Below, one piece after another: positions 32,088 through 42,163 of a DNA stretch of 59,548 nt. The stretch comes from Oscillospiraceae bacterium (GTDB taxonomy: Bacteria; Bacillota; Clostridia; Oscillospirales; Ruminococcaceae). The notes beneath the pieces are model-generated. The model saw only the letters and a list, made by a program, of their open reading frames with translations. It had not been told where the DNA came from and did not search any database. The stretch spans positions 1 to 59,548 of the forward strand of contig JAJQIG010000017.1 in NCBI GenBank assembly GCA_021199335.1, in the 5' to 3' direction. Made by a program: the position numbers and the translations under genes. The first letter of the stretch is position 1. Each line of letters opens with the position of its first letter.

Positions 32088-34376
32088 GTGTCATGCAGTC
32101 CCACCAATTCGATGAAGAGAAAGCTCAACGTTGTTGTTCTTTTGGTTTTCCTTGCCTTTACCGCATGGATAATCGTGAACCTTTTTAACACATCCGTTAC
32201 TGAAAGCGCAAAATATCAGACCTTGGCAAACGAAAACCAGTTCGGAAGCACTACCGTCAGCGCCAACAGGGGAAGCATTTATGATACAAACGGAAATATA
32301 CTTGCACAGTCGGCGACGGTTTATTCGATTATTATTAACCCGAACCGTCTTGATGGGCTTGATAAGGAAAACGTTTCCTCCGAAACGGGAAAAACCGAGT
32401 ATCAGCGTCAGCTTGACGCCTGCATAACCATTCTTACGGAGGAGCTTGACAACGTTACTGCCGAGGATATAACGGAGAGCTTCAAAAATGTCAACTACAA
32501 GTGGGCTTGCGTTGCAAAGTCCGTTGAGAAGCCCGTTGCGGATAAGATTCTTTCCCGTGCCTCCGAGGAAAGCCTTGGCGACCTTATCTATACCGAGGTT
32601 GACACAAAGCGTTACTACCCCCAGGGCGAGCTTGCCGCCGCAGTCATAGGCTTCACAAACTATGAGGGCGATGGAGTTTACGGCGTTGAATCCTATTATA
32701 ATGACTATCTTAAGGGCGTTGACGGAAAAATTATCTCCGCCGTTGACGGAAACGGAAACGAAATGCCTTATAAGAACGACAAAATATACGATGCGCAGGA
32801 CGGAAATTCAATCTATCTTACGCTTGATATGACGCTTCAATATTACGCCGAGAAATATCTTGAACAGGCTGTTGAGGAAAATGACGTTCAGAACCGTGCC
32901 TGCGCAATTATTATGAATGTTAATACGGGCGCAATCCTTGCTATGGCAAGCACCCCCGGATATGACCTTAACGACAGAAACTCAATCTATGCGCAAAGCA
33001 ATATAGATTACCTTGCGGGGCTTGAGGGAACGGACGAATACGATGAGGAATATGCGTCTATCCGTGAACAGCAATGGAAAAACAAGGCGATTACAGAGCT
33101 TTATTACCCCGGCTCCGTATTCAAGGTGGTTACAGGCTCAGCCGCCCTTGAGGAGGGAGCGATTACCGTAAATTCAACCTTCTCCTGCAATCAGGTTATA
33201 AACGTTGCGGGAACGGATATACACTGCTGGTCAACCTATTCCCACGGAACGCAGGATTTTACAACGGCAATGACGAACTCCTGCAACCCTGTTTTTATCC
33301 AGATAGGTCAGGCTCTTGGCGGAACAAATTTCTGCAAATACTTTGAAGCGTTCGGGCTTACCGAACCCACGGGCATAGACCTCCCCGGCGAGTCGGACAG
33401 CATTTATGTAAAAGCGGAGGATATGGGCCCCGTTGAGCTTGCGTCAAGCTCGTTCGGCCAGACAAACAAGATTACGCCCATTCAGATGATTACGGCTTAT
33501 GCCGCCGTTGTTAACGGGGGATATTTGGTTACGCCATATGTCGTAAGCAAGATTGTTGACCCGAACGGAAACGTTGTTAAAACCACAGAAACCTCCATAA
33601 AGCGGCAGGTTATTTCCGAGGAAACCTCCGCCCAAATGAGGGAGGTTCTTGAATCGGTTGTTAACACAAAGGGCGGCTCCAACGCTTACATAAAGGGCTA
33701 CAGAATCGGAGGAAAGTCGGGTACATCGGAAAAAATCGATAAGATGAACGAAACGGGCGAGGAAAACCTCTATGTTTCGTCATACTGCGGATTCGCTCCT
33801 GCGGATGACCCTGAGATTATAATGCTTGTTATGGTTGACGAACCTACGGCGACCGACCAGAACGGTGCGCTTATGTATTACGGAAGCGTTGTCGCTTGTC
33901 CTGTTGTATCGAACACATTCAAGGAGGCTCTTCCTTACCTTGGATATTATCCCGAATACACCGATGAGGAGCTTGAAGAGCTTGGAATCACCGTTCCCTC
34001 CGTTGAGGGGCAGACATATGAAGCGGCGGGCGCAACCCTTGAAGCGCTCGGACTGCAGTATACGGCAATCGGCGAGGGCGAAACCGTTGTTGCGCAGATC
34101 CCTGCGCGCGGAAGCACCCTGCAGAGGGGAGGAAAGGTTATCCTTTATACCGATGAGGATTACGAAACGGATTATACAACCGTTCCGAATATTATAGGAT
34201 ATTCGCTTTCCGATGTTAATGCAATTCTTACTCAGCATGACCTTAATTTCAAGGCGGGCGACGGCGCTTCAAGCCACGCAGGCTCAGTCGCCTACAGCCA
34301 GAATTACAGCGAAGGCTGCGTTGTTCCCAAGGGAACGATTATTGAGGTTGTGTTTATTATTAAGGACGAGGGTTAA
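32088..34376 (+). CDS. class B penicillin-binding protein with PASTA domains (SpoVD/PBP2B type)
   Basis: 762-residue transpeptidase. One N-terminal membrane anchor (VVLLVFLAFTAWIIVNLF) is followed by the dimerisation domain (RGSIYDTNGNILAQS) and the transpeptidase with SVFK (Ser about 343), SCN (about 398) and KSGTS (about 543). Two PASTA domains close the protein (VPSVEGQTYEAAGATLEALGL and VPNIIGYSLSDVNAIL). This architecture is shared by vegetative PBP2B and sporulation SpoVD; sequence alone does not separate them. GTG 32088, with AAAGGAG 10 nt upstream, is preferred over the upstream in-frame codon at 32007. Confidence 0.92.
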   Translation: MSCSPTNSMKRKLNVVVLLVFLAFTAWIIVNLFNTSVTESAKYQTLANENQFGSTTVSANRGSIYDTNGNILAQSATVYSIIINPNRLDGLDKENVSSETGKTEYQRQLDACITILTEELDNVTAEDITESFKNVNYKWACVAKSVEKPVADKILSRASEESLGDLIYTEVDTKRYYPQGELAAAVIGFTNYEGDGVYGVESYYNDYLKGVDGKIISAVDGNGNEMPYKNDKIYDAQDGNSIYLTLDMTLQYYAEKYLEQAVEENDVQNRACAIIMNVNTGAILAMASTPGYDLNDRNSIYAQSNIDYLAGLEGTDEYDEEYASIREQQWKNKAITELYYPGSVFKVVTGSAALEEGAITVNSTFSCNQVINVAGTDIHCWSTYSHGTQDFTTAMTNSCNPVFIQIGQALGGTNFCKYFEAFGLTEPTGIDLPGESDSIYVKAEDMGPVELASSSFGQTNKITPIQMITAYAAVVNGGYLVTPYVVSKIVDPNGNVVKTTETSIKRQVISEETSAQMREVLESVVNTKGGSNAYIKGYRIGGKSGTSEKIDKMNETGEENLYVSSYCGFAPADDPEIIMLVMVDEPTATDQNGALMYYGSVVACPVVSNTFKEALPYLGYYPEYTDEELEELGITVPSVEGQTYEAAGATLEALGLQYTAIGEGETVVAQIPARGSTLQRGGKVILYTDEDYETDYTTVPNIIGYSLSDVNAILTQHDLNFKAGDGASSHAGSVAYSQNYSEGCVVPKGTIIEVVFIIKDEG

Positions 34377-34403
34377 AGGTCGTCAGATAACGGAGGTTGT
34401 TTT

Positions 34404-37283
34404 ATGAAACTCAAAGAGCTTCTTGATGATGCGGCAAAGGCAATGCCTGCGGAATATTCGTTTTCCGCCCTCTCCGCAACGGTTGAGGGGATTACCGACA
34501 ACACCGATGAGGTTAAGGATGGCTATGTATTTGTCTGCGTTAAGGGGACAAAATTTGACGGACATTCCGCTGCGGAGGAAATGCTTGAAAGAGGCGCGCT
34601 GTGCGTTATTGCCGACCATAATCTGGGGCTTAAAAATCAGGTTGTGGTAAGCGATACAAGGAGGTTTTACGGGCTTTTATGCGCCGCATGGTTCAGCCAT
34701 CCCGAAAAGCATCTCAGGCTTATCGGCGTTACGGGCACAAACGGAAAAACCACAATGGCTACGCTTATAAAGGATATTCTCGGGAATAACGGATTTAAGG
34801 TTGGATTCATAGGCACAACGGGGGTTCTTATTAAAGGAAAGCCGTTCGGCTCTGATCAGTCAACCCCAACAACCCCCCGTGTTTACGAGCTTTACAGCAT
34901 TTTCTTCGAGATGATGAAGAACGGCTGTGATACAGTTGTTATGGAGGTTTCCTCATTCGCTCTCGATCAAAACAGAATAGGTCCCGCTGTCTTTGAAACG
35001 GCTGTTTTTACGAATCTTACTCAGGATCACCTCGATTACCATATTACAATGGAAAATTATTATGAGGCAAAGAAGAGGCTTTTTGTCGATCACTGCAAAA
35101 CGGCGATTATAAATATTGACGACAGCTACGGTTTAAGGCTTTGGAACGAAATCGAAGGCGTCGGCTGCGAGAGGATTTCCTACGGTCTGCATGGAAACGC
35201 CGAGGTTCATGCCGACAAGATAAAGAACACCGATTCGGGGACTAAATTCTGGATTTCGGTTAACAGCAGAAGCTTCCCCGTTACCCTTAATATGATAGGG
35301 AAATATAACGTTTCAAACGCTATTGCGGCAATTACTGCCTGCGTTAAAACAGGCGTTGGAATGAACGATGTTATCCGTTCCCTTGAAAAGTGCGGCGGAG
35401 TAAGGGGGCGCTGTGAAATTCTTTCCTCCGAGAGGGGATTCCTTGTTGTCTGCGATTATGCGCACAGCCCCGATGCTTTGGAAAATATGCTTCCGAATAT
35501 AAGGGAGCATACAAAGGGCAGACTTATCTGCCTTTTCGGCTGCGGAGGAGATCGTGACCGCACAAAGCGTCCGCTTATGGCTCAGGCTGCGGAGAAATAT
35601 TCCGATATGCTTATTGTTACCTCCGATAACCCGAGAAATGAAGACCCCGATGCAATTATAGATGAAATAACGGCGGGCCTTTCGGGGCTAAAGCCTTATA
35701 TGAGGATAACCGACCGCAGGGCCGCCATAAAGCGCGCCATCGCCGTTGCGGAAAAGGGCGACACCATTGTCCTTGCGGGAAAAGGACATGAGGATTATCA
35801 GATTTTGAAGGATAATGTTCATATCCACTTTGACGAGCGTGAAATCGTTAATGAAATCATGAAAAATTACAAAAAGCCCGCCTTTAATCCCGACCTTCCC
35901 GAAATGCTTTCCGTCAGCGAAATTATCGACGCCGTTAACGGAAAACCGCAGGGTATAAGGTCGCTTAACGCTATGGTGAACGCTGCGGATATTTTCTCCG
36001 ACACTCGTTCCGTTAAGAAAAAAGGCGTTTTTGTCGCAATAAAGGGAGAACGCTTCGACGGGCACGATTTTGCCGCAAAGGCTGTTCATGAGGGAGCGCT
36101 GTTTGCGATAACCGAACGAACGATAGAGGATATTCCGTGCCTTATTGTAAAAAGCACAAGAAAGGCTTTGCTTGAGCTTGCGCATTATTTCAGAATGAAA
36201 TTTAATCCGATTCTTGTAGGAATTACGGGAAGCGTCGGAAAAACCACAACCAAAAACATGACGGCCCTTGCGCTTTCCGCCGAGAACAGCGTTTACAAAA
36301 CGGAGGGCAACCATAACAATGAAATCGGTCTGCCGTTTACGCTGCTCAAGCTTAATTCAAGCTGTACTGCTGCCGTGATTGAAATGGGAATGTCTGATTT
36401 CGGTGAGATTGAACGCCTTTCAAGGGCGGCGCACCCCAATATCTGCCTTATAACAAACATAGGCCTTGCGCATATTGAAAGGCTTGGCTCCCAGGAGGGT
36501 ATTCTTGAGGCAAAGATGGAGATTCTCAAAGGCGCCGACAGGAACGCTCCGCTTATCGTAAACGGAGATGATAAGCTGCTGCGGCAGGTTAAGCAGGATT
36601 ATGACGGCTACCGCACGGTCATTACCTACGGCATAGAAAACAAGGACTGCGACTATACTGCGGGCGATATAAAAACCTTTAACGACAGGATATATTTCAA
36701 CGTTTATCATAACGGAGAAGTAATTACCGATGTAAGCCTTTTCTGCATAGGAACGCATAATATATACAATGCCCTTGCCGCTGTAACAGTCGCCGTAACG
36801 GCGGGAGCGAACCCCGTTTCCGCTGCGGAAATGCTCAGCGCATATCAGCCTGACGGAATCCGTCAGCATATCCAAAAAAGGGGACAGCAGACACTGCTTA
36901 TCGATTGCTACAACGCTTCCCCCACCTCGGTGAAGGCGGCAATTGATATGCTTTGCGATATGAAGCCCGCAAACGGCGGAAGAAGGGTAGCCGTTCTTGG
37001 GGATATGCTGGAGCTTGGCGAAAATTCTCCGCAGTATCACAGGGAGATAGGCGAATATGTTGTTGAAAAGGGCGTGGATTTGCTTGTTTGCTACGGGAAG
37101 GAAGCGGAAAACATCGCAAAACGCGCCGATGAGCTTGGAATGCACGCAGGCTATTCCGATGAGAAGCAGAAAATTCTCAACTTCCTTAAATTTAAGCTTA
37201 AACCCGATGATGTTGTTCTTTTCAAGGGAAGCAGAGGGGTTCACCTCGAAAGCATTATTGATGAATTTTATAAGGATTGTTAA
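34404..37283 (+). CDS. murE-murF: MurE-MurF fusion ligase
   Basis: One uninterrupted 959-residue frame. The first half (1-490) is MurE, adding meso-DAP to UDP-MurNAc-Ala-Glu: ATP loop VTGTNGKTT (109-117), STPTTP, NLTQDHLDYH and DNPR (408-411), the motif linked to meso-DAP. The second half (about 500-959) is MurF, adding D-Ala-D-Ala: SDTRSVKKKGVFVAIKGERFDGHDF, ATP loop ITGSVGKTTTKN (607-618), GNHNNEIGLP and LLIDCYNASPTSVKAAI. No stop, start or ribosome site separates them, so the two consecutive steps are on one polypeptide. AGATAACGGAGG precedes ATG 34404. Confidence 0.95.
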   Translation: MKLKELLDDAAKAMPAEYSFSALSATVEGITDNTDEVKDGYVFVCVKGTKFDGHSAAEEMLERGALCVIADHNLGLKNQVVVSDTRRFYGLLCAAWFSHPEKHLRLIGVTGTNGKTTMATLIKDILGNNGFKVGFIGTTGVLIKGKPFGSDQSTPTTPRVYELYSIFFEMMKNGCDTVVMEVSSFALDQNRIGPAVFETAVFTNLTQDHLDYHITMENYYEAKKRLFVDHCKTAIINIDDSYGLRLWNEIEGVGCERISYGLHGNAEVHADKIKNTDSGTKFWISVNSRSFPVTLNMIGKYNVSNAIAAITACVKTGVGMNDVIRSLEKCGGVRGRCEILSSERGFLVVCDYAHSPDALENMLPNIREHTKGRLICLFGCGGDRDRTKRPLMAQAAEKYSDMLIVTSDNPRNEDPDAIIDEITAGLSGLKPYMRITDRRAAIKRAIAVAEKGDTIVLAGKGHEDYQILKDNVHIHFDEREIVNEIMKNYKKPAFNPDLPEMLSVSEIIDAVNGKPQGIRSLNAMVNAADIFSDTRSVKKKGVFVAIKGERFDGHDFAAKAVHEGALFAITERTIEDIPCLIVKSTRKALLELAHYFRMKFNPILVGITGSVGKTTTKNMTALALSAENSVYKTEGNHNNEIGLPFTLLKLNSSCTAAVIEMGMSDFGEIERLSRAAHPNICLITNIGLAHIERLGSQEGILEAKMEILKGADRNAPLIVNGDDKLLRQVKQDYDGYRTVITYGIENKDCDYTAGDIKTFNDRIYFNVYHNGEVITDVSLFCIGTHNIYNALAAVTVAVTAGANPVSAAEMLSAYQPDGIRQHIQKRGQQTLLIDCYNASPTSVKAAIDMLCDMKPANGGRRVAVLGDMLELGENSPQYHREIGEYVVEKGVDLLVCYGKEAENIAKRADELGMHAGYSDEKQKILNFLKFKLKPDDVVLFKGSRGVHLESIIDEFYKDC

Positions 37284-37316
37284 GGACTGACGTTCTTAGC
37301 ATGGAGGTTTACAGAT

Positions 37317-38324
37317 ATGCCGTTTTGGATAAATATTATTGTTGCGCTCACCGCATTTGCCGTTTCGGCGGTTATGGGAATTTTCCTTATTCCGCTGCTT
37401 AAAAAGATACATTTTGGTCAGACTATATATGAAAAGGGCCCCGCATGGCACAAGGATAAGCAGGGAACGCCGATAATGGGCGGATTTATGTTCATCCTCG
37501 GCTCGGCGGCGGCAATCGCTGTCGGATATGCCTTTTATCGCTATAGGTCCTCTGATGTAACAATGGCGGACAATACGGATTTTTACCGTATGCTTGCGGG
37601 ATTTATTTTTGCCCTGCTCAATATGGTTATCGGCTTTGCGGATGATTACATTAAGGCTGTCAAAAAGCAAAATCTCGGCCTTAAACCGTGGCAGAAAATG
37701 ATTATGCAGTTCATTTTCTCATCGGCATTCCTTATTGCGCTGTACCTCCTCGGGGACACAAAAACAACCCTTAATTTCTACTGGGCGGAGCTTGATATAG
37801 GTATTTTTTACTACCCGTTTATGCTCCTTGTTATAGTTTTCCTTACAAATGCGGTTAATCTTACGGACGGAATTGACGGACTTTGCGGCTCGGTAACGGT
37901 TATTTCGATGCTTTCCTTTGTAATGCTTTGTTCGGCGATGGGAATGTGGGAATATTCCATTTTTTCAATGGCTGTCGCAGGCGGATGCCTTGGCTTTTTG
38001 GTATGGAATCTTCATCCGGCAAAGGTTTTTATGGGGGATACGGGGTCGATGTTCCTTGGCGGGGCGGTTGTCGCCGTGGGCCTTGCGACAAGGCAGCATT
38101 TGCTGCTTGCGATTATTGCGATTGTTTATATATGCGAGGCTCTCTCCGTGGTTATTCAGGTAACATATTTCAAGCTAACAAAGGGCAAACGCCTTTTTAA
38201 GATGTCGCCTATACATCATCATTTTGAGCTTTGCGGATTTAATGAATACAAAATCGTTATAACCTTCTCGGCGGCAGGACTTATCGCAGGAATTACAGCA
38301 AACCTTATATATAATCTTCTCTAA
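37317..38324 (+). CDS. mraY: MraY, phospho-MurNAc-pentapeptide translocase
   Basis: Polytopic enzyme of 335 residues making lipid I from UDP-MurNAc-pentapeptide and undecaprenyl phosphate. KGPAWHKDKQGTPIMGG, the catalytic FADDYIK, NLTDGIDGL, MGDTGSMFLGG and MSPIHHHFELCG are complete. GGAGG lies before ATG 37317. It follows the MurE-MurF fusion by 33 nt. murD, usually next, is missing. Confidence 0.96.
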   Translation: MPFWINIIVALTAFAVSAVMGIFLIPLLKKIHFGQTIYEKGPAWHKDKQGTPIMGGFMFILGSAAAIAVGYAFYRYRSSDVTMADNTDFYRMLAGFIFALLNMVIGFADDYIKAVKKQNLGLKPWQKMIMQFIFSSAFLIALYLLGDTKTTLNFYWAELDIGIFYYPFMLLVIVFLTNAVNLTDGIDGLCGSVTVISMLSFVMLCSAMGMWEYSIFSMAVAGGCLGFLVWNLHPAKVFMGDTGSMFLGGAVVAVGLATRQHLLLAIIAIVYICEALSVVIQVTYFKLTKGKRLFKMSPIHHHFELCGFNEYKIVITFSAAGLIAGITANLIYNLL

Positions 38325-38346
38325 AAAATGAAAGGAGGAAATTAAT

Positions 38347-39591
38347 ATGCCCGGAGCTTCGGAAGCTGCGCCCAACGGCAGCGCAAGCCGCAGCAATAAA
38401 AGAAAAAACCGCAGGAAGGAAATGACCTCCGAGGGAGTTTCAAGGGGATATACCGAAAAAATTATATCCGGCCCGATGGATTTGCCATTTTTCCTTATAA
38501 TAATGGTACTCCTTGTTATGGGAATTATAATGATGTTCTCGGCGGGCTATGCATGGGCAATCTCCGAGGGACTTCCCGGAACATACTATGTACAGCGGCA
38601 GATGATAATGGCGCTGGTAGGCCTTGTGCTTATGTTTTTCGTTTCCTATATTGACTATCATTTTTACCGCAAGCCGATTATAGTTTTCGGGCTTTATATT
38701 TTATCGGTAATACTGCTGATACTGTGCGTGGTCGGCCCGTTTAAGGATCCGCATAATGACTCATACCGTTGGGTTGCGTTCGGCAGCTTTTCGTTCCAGC
38801 CCTCCGAGGTTATGAAGCTGGCGATTATTTTACTTTTTTCCTACCTCATTTCCACAAATTATTCCCGAATGAAAACCTTTAGGCACGGAATTCTGCCCTT
38901 CGGCTTTTTCCTTGCGGTGGTAGTAGTCCTTATGGCTATTCAGCCGCACTTTTCAGGCACAATTATAATATGTGCGATAGGAATTATAATGATGTTTGTG
39001 GGCGGCTCGAATGTTAAGCACCTTATAACTCTCGGCATCATAGGCGTTGCGGCAATTGTGTTAATTATGGTTCTGCTCGTTAAATTTAAGGGCGTAACAT
39101 ACATTGAAACCCGTATGGTTTCATGGCTTGACCCGTTTAACGAGGAGGCGTCCCTGGATAAAACATGGCAGACAAGAAATTCACTTATAGCAATAGGCTC
39201 GGGCGGAATATTCGGACTTGGTCTGGGAAATTCCAGGCAGAAGTTTCTGTATCTCCCCGAATCGAAGAACGACTTCGTTTTTGCGGTTGTCTGCGAGGAG
39301 CTTGGGTTCATCGGAGCGCTTATGGTAATAATTCTTTTCCTGCTTTTTATTATAAGGGGATTTTACATTGCTTCAAAAGCGCCCGATAAATTCGGAATGA
39401 TGCTTGTTGTCGGCCTTACCGTACAGATTGGACTTCAGGCGCTTCTTAATATTGCCGTTGTAACGAATACCATACCGAACACGGGCGTTTCGCTGCCGTT
39501 TTTCAGCTATGGCGGAACGGCGCTTATTATGCAGCTTGTTCAAATGGGAATTGTCCTTAATGTTTCAAGAAAGTCATTGATAAAAACGTAG
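38347..39591 (+). CDS. ftsW: FtsW/SpoVE-type SEDS protein
   Basis: 414-residue SEDS glycosyltransferase, partner of the class B PBP in septal wall synthesis. The N-terminal 40 residues are basic and cytoplasmic, then about ten membrane segments follow. FQPSEVMKLA, KNDFVFAVVCEELGFIG (essential Asp) and NTGVSLPFFSYGGTALI are family hallmarks. GAAAGGAGG precedes ATG 38347. FtsW or SpoVE cannot be told apart by sequence; position favours FtsW. Confidence 0.92.
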   Translation: MPGASEAAPNGSASRSNKRKNRRKEMTSEGVSRGYTEKIISGPMDLPFFLIIMVLLVMGIIMMFSAGYAWAISEGLPGTYYVQRQMIMALVGLVLMFFVSYIDYHFYRKPIIVFGLYILSVILLILCVVGPFKDPHNDSYRWVAFGSFSFQPSEVMKLAIILLFSYLISTNYSRMKTFRHGILPFGFFLAVVVVLMAIQPHFSGTIIICAIGIIMMFVGGSNVKHLITLGIIGVAAIVLIMVLLVKFKGVTYIETRMVSWLDPFNEEASLDKTWQTRNSLIAIGSGGIFGLGLGNSRQKFLYLPESKNDFVFAVVCEELGFIGALMVIILFLLFIIRGFYIASKAPDKFGMMLVVGLTVQIGLQALLNIAVVTNTIPNTGVSLPFFSYGGTALIMQLVQMGIVLNVSRKSLIKT

Positions 39592-39605
39592 AGGGGAAAT
39601 AAAAA

Positions 39606-40739
39606 ATGCTTAGGGTTCTTCTTGCGGGCGGCGGAACGGCGGGCCACATAAATCCCGCCCTCGCCATCGCCTCAATTATAAAGGATTACCACTCGGATGC
39701 GGAGTTTCTATTTGCGGGAACTCCAAACGGAATGGAGTCAAGGCTTATTCCGAAAGCGGGCTATGATTTTGCGCCGATTAAGGTGAGCGGCTTTCAGAGA
39801 AAAATTACTCCGAAAAATATTATGCGTAATGCTAAAACTATCGCCTACCTTACAACGGCAGGTCACCGAGCAAAGCAGATTATTGACGGATTCAAGCCTG
39901 ATATTGTTATCGGAACGGGCGGTTATGTAAGCGGCCCCGTTGTGCTCAAGGCGGCTCAGATGGGGATAAAAACAGCAATTCATGAGCAGAACGCTTTTCC
40001 CGGAATGACGACAAAAATGCTTTCAAAAAGGGTAAGTTCGGTTATGCTTACCGTTGAGGAGGCTATGGAGTACCTTGATAAGGATATTCCGTATACGGTA
40101 ACGGGTCTGCCCGTAAGAAAGGGCTTTTCCTCGGTGAGCAGAGCCGACGCAAAGCGTGAGCTTGGTATCCCCGAAAATGAAATTTGCATTCTTTCAACGG
40201 GCGGAAGCCTTGGTGCGGGAAGAATTAACGAAACCGTTGCGGAGCTTATGGAATGGGAGGTTAAAAACAACATCCCCGTTACCCATATCCACAGCTACGG
40301 AGGAATGGGCAGGGAAACCTTCCTGCCGAGCCTTGCCGAGAAGGGCGTTGATTATGAGAACAACCCGAGAATCCGTCCGAGCGAGTACATAGATAATATG
40401 CCTGTTTGCATGGCGGCAGCGGATCTTGTTATAAGCCGTTCGGGCGCAAACGCCTTATCCGAGCTTGAGGCTATGGGCAGGGCGTCTATACTTATTCCGT
40501 CGCCCAATGTTGCGGGAAACCATCAATATTATAACGCTATGGTTCTCGGCAAGGCGGGAGCGGCTATTGTTATTGAAGAAAAAAATCTTACGGGTCAGGT
40601 TCTTATCGATAATGTAAGCGATCTTTACCGTGACGGCGAACGGCTTAACCGTTTTGCGCAAAGGGCGGCTTCACTTTACGTTTCCGACACCCCCGAAAGA
40701 ATTTACAATGTTATAAGCGGCTTAATCGGCGGCAAGTAA
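39606..40739 (+). CDS. murG: MurG, lipid II synthase
   Basis: Peripheral GT28 enzyme adding GlcNAc to lipid I. 377 residues with LLAGGGTAGHINPALAIA, GTGGYVSGPVVLKAA, IHEQNAFPGMTTK, STGGSLGAGRINE and the C-terminal SRSGANALSELEAMGRASILIPSPNVAGNHQYYNA. Start ATG 39606, GGGGAAAT upstream. 14 nt behind ftsW. Confidence 0.96.
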   Translation: MLRVLLAGGGTAGHINPALAIASIIKDYHSDAEFLFAGTPNGMESRLIPKAGYDFAPIKVSGFQRKITPKNIMRNAKTIAYLTTAGHRAKQIIDGFKPDIVIGTGGYVSGPVVLKAAQMGIKTAIHEQNAFPGMTTKMLSKRVSSVMLTVEEAMEYLDKDIPYTVTGLPVRKGFSSVSRADAKRELGIPENEICILSTGGSLGAGRINETVAELMEWEVKNNIPVTHIHSYGGMGRETFLPSLAEKGVDYENNPRIRPSEYIDNMPVCMAAADLVISRSGANALSELEAMGRASILIPSPNVAGNHQYYNAMVLGKAGAAIVIEEKNLTGQVLIDNVSDLYRDGERLNRFAQRAASLYVSDTPERIYNVISGLIGGK

Positions 40740-40851
40740 TCGCCGATTTTTCTCCGATTTTTGCGGTTTGAACAGCTGAGCCCGAAGAATTTTTCACAGT
40801 TTATCCTTTTTTGCATACTATAAAGAAAAAAGCGAAAAAGGAGAGCTTTGT

Positions 40852-42114
40852 ATGCAAAGGCTTATAATAAACGGAGGAAAAAGGCTGAACGGCGAAATAA
40901 CGGTTCAGGGCGCAAAAAATGCGGCGCTTCCTATACTTGCGGCGTCGATTTTGTGCGGCGAAGAGGTTACGCTTAAAAGATGCCCCGAAATTTCCGATAC
41001 ATATTCGGCAATGCGGATACTTAACTCGCTCGGATGCAGCGCAGGGTTTGACAGCTCCGCAGGAAATACCGCCGTTGTCAATACATCTTCCCTGAGCAGA
41101 TTTGAAATTACCGATAAGCTTATGCGTGAAATGCGGTCGTCAATTTTCTTTATGGGCGCGCTTATAGGAAAAACGGGAGAGTGCAGAATGTCGTTCCCGG
41201 GCGGATGCAACATCGGGCAGCGGCCAATCGATATACATATTGCCGCATTAAAGAAAATGGGAGTTACCGTTACCGAGGAGTACGGAAGTATAGATTGCTT
41301 TTGCAGAAATAAGCTCAGGGGAGCAAAAATAACCCTATCGTTCCCATCTGTCGGGGCAACGGAGAATATTATTCTCGCTTCGGTTCTTGCGGAGGGAACA
41401 ACGGTGATAACAAATGCCGCAAGGGAGCCTGAAATTGTCTGCCTTGCCGATTTCCTCAATAAATGCGGGGGAAATATAAACGGAGCGGGCGGCGGAACGA
41501 TTGTAATCGAGGGCGTGAAGGAGCTTCACGGCTGCGAATTTGAGATTATGCCTGACAGAATTGCCGCCGCAACGTACCTTGCCTGCACGGCATCGGCGGG
41601 AGGGGAAATTGCTGTAAGGGGCTGTATTCCAAGGCATATAGAGGCGGTAAATTCCGTATTTGAGCAAATGGGCTGCATTGCCCATACTTCAGCGGATACC
41701 GTATTTTTCAGCGCGCCGAGAAGCCTTAGGGCTGTTGATATTATAAGAACCACGGTTTACCCCGGCTTTCCTACGGATTGCCAAGCGTTTGTTATGGCGG
41801 CGCTTTGCAGGGCGGAGGGAACATCGGTTTTTGTGGAAAATATCTTCGAGAATCGCTATCGCCATACCGAGGAGCTGCGCAGGATGGGAGCAAACATCCG
41901 CGCGGAGGGCAAGGTTGCGGTTGTTGAGGGAGTAAAAAGGCTGTACGGCGCAAAGGTCGCCGCCCCCGACCTCAGAGGGGGAGCGGGTCTTGCCGCCGCC
42001 GCCCTTTCGGCGGAGGGAACAAGCGAAATTTCAGGCGTAGAATATATTGACAGAGGCTATGAGGAAATAGAAAATGCTCTCTCATCCTTGGGGGCTGATA
42101 TAAAAAGAGTGTAA
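40852..42114 (+). CDS. murA: UDP-N-acetylglucosamine 1-carboxyvinyltransferase
   Basis: First committed step of peptidoglycan synthesis, transferring enolpyruvate from PEP to UDP-GlcNAc. 420 residues with INGGKRLNGEITVQGAKNAALPIL, the catalytic Cys in FPGGCNIGQRPIDIH (about residue 119, the fosfomycin target) and PGFPTDCQAFVMAALC. AAAAAGGAGAG precedes ATG 40852. The 112-nt gap from murG has a possible TATAAA at about 40820 but no firm promoter. Confidence 0.96.
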   Translation: MQRLIINGGKRLNGEITVQGAKNAALPILAASILCGEEVTLKRCPEISDTYSAMRILNSLGCSAGFDSSAGNTAVVNTSSLSRFEITDKLMREMRSSIFFMGALIGKTGECRMSFPGGCNIGQRPIDIHIAALKKMGVTVTEEYGSIDCFCRNKLRGAKITLSFPSVGATENIILASVLAEGTTVITNAAREPEIVCLADFLNKCGGNINGAGGGTIVIEGVKELHGCEFEIMPDRIAAATYLACTASAGGEIAVRGCIPRHIEAVNSVFEQMGCIAHTSADTVFFSAPRSLRAVDIIRTTVYPGFPTDCQAFVMAALCRAEGTSVFVENIFENRYRHTEELRRMGANIRAEGKVAVVEGVKRLYGAKVAAPDLRGGAGLAAAALSAEGTSEISGVEYIDRGYEEIENALSSLGADIKRV

Positions 42115-42163
42115 GCAATAAATCCATAACGCCGAAACGGCGCTGCAGGAAGGACGGTTGAAT

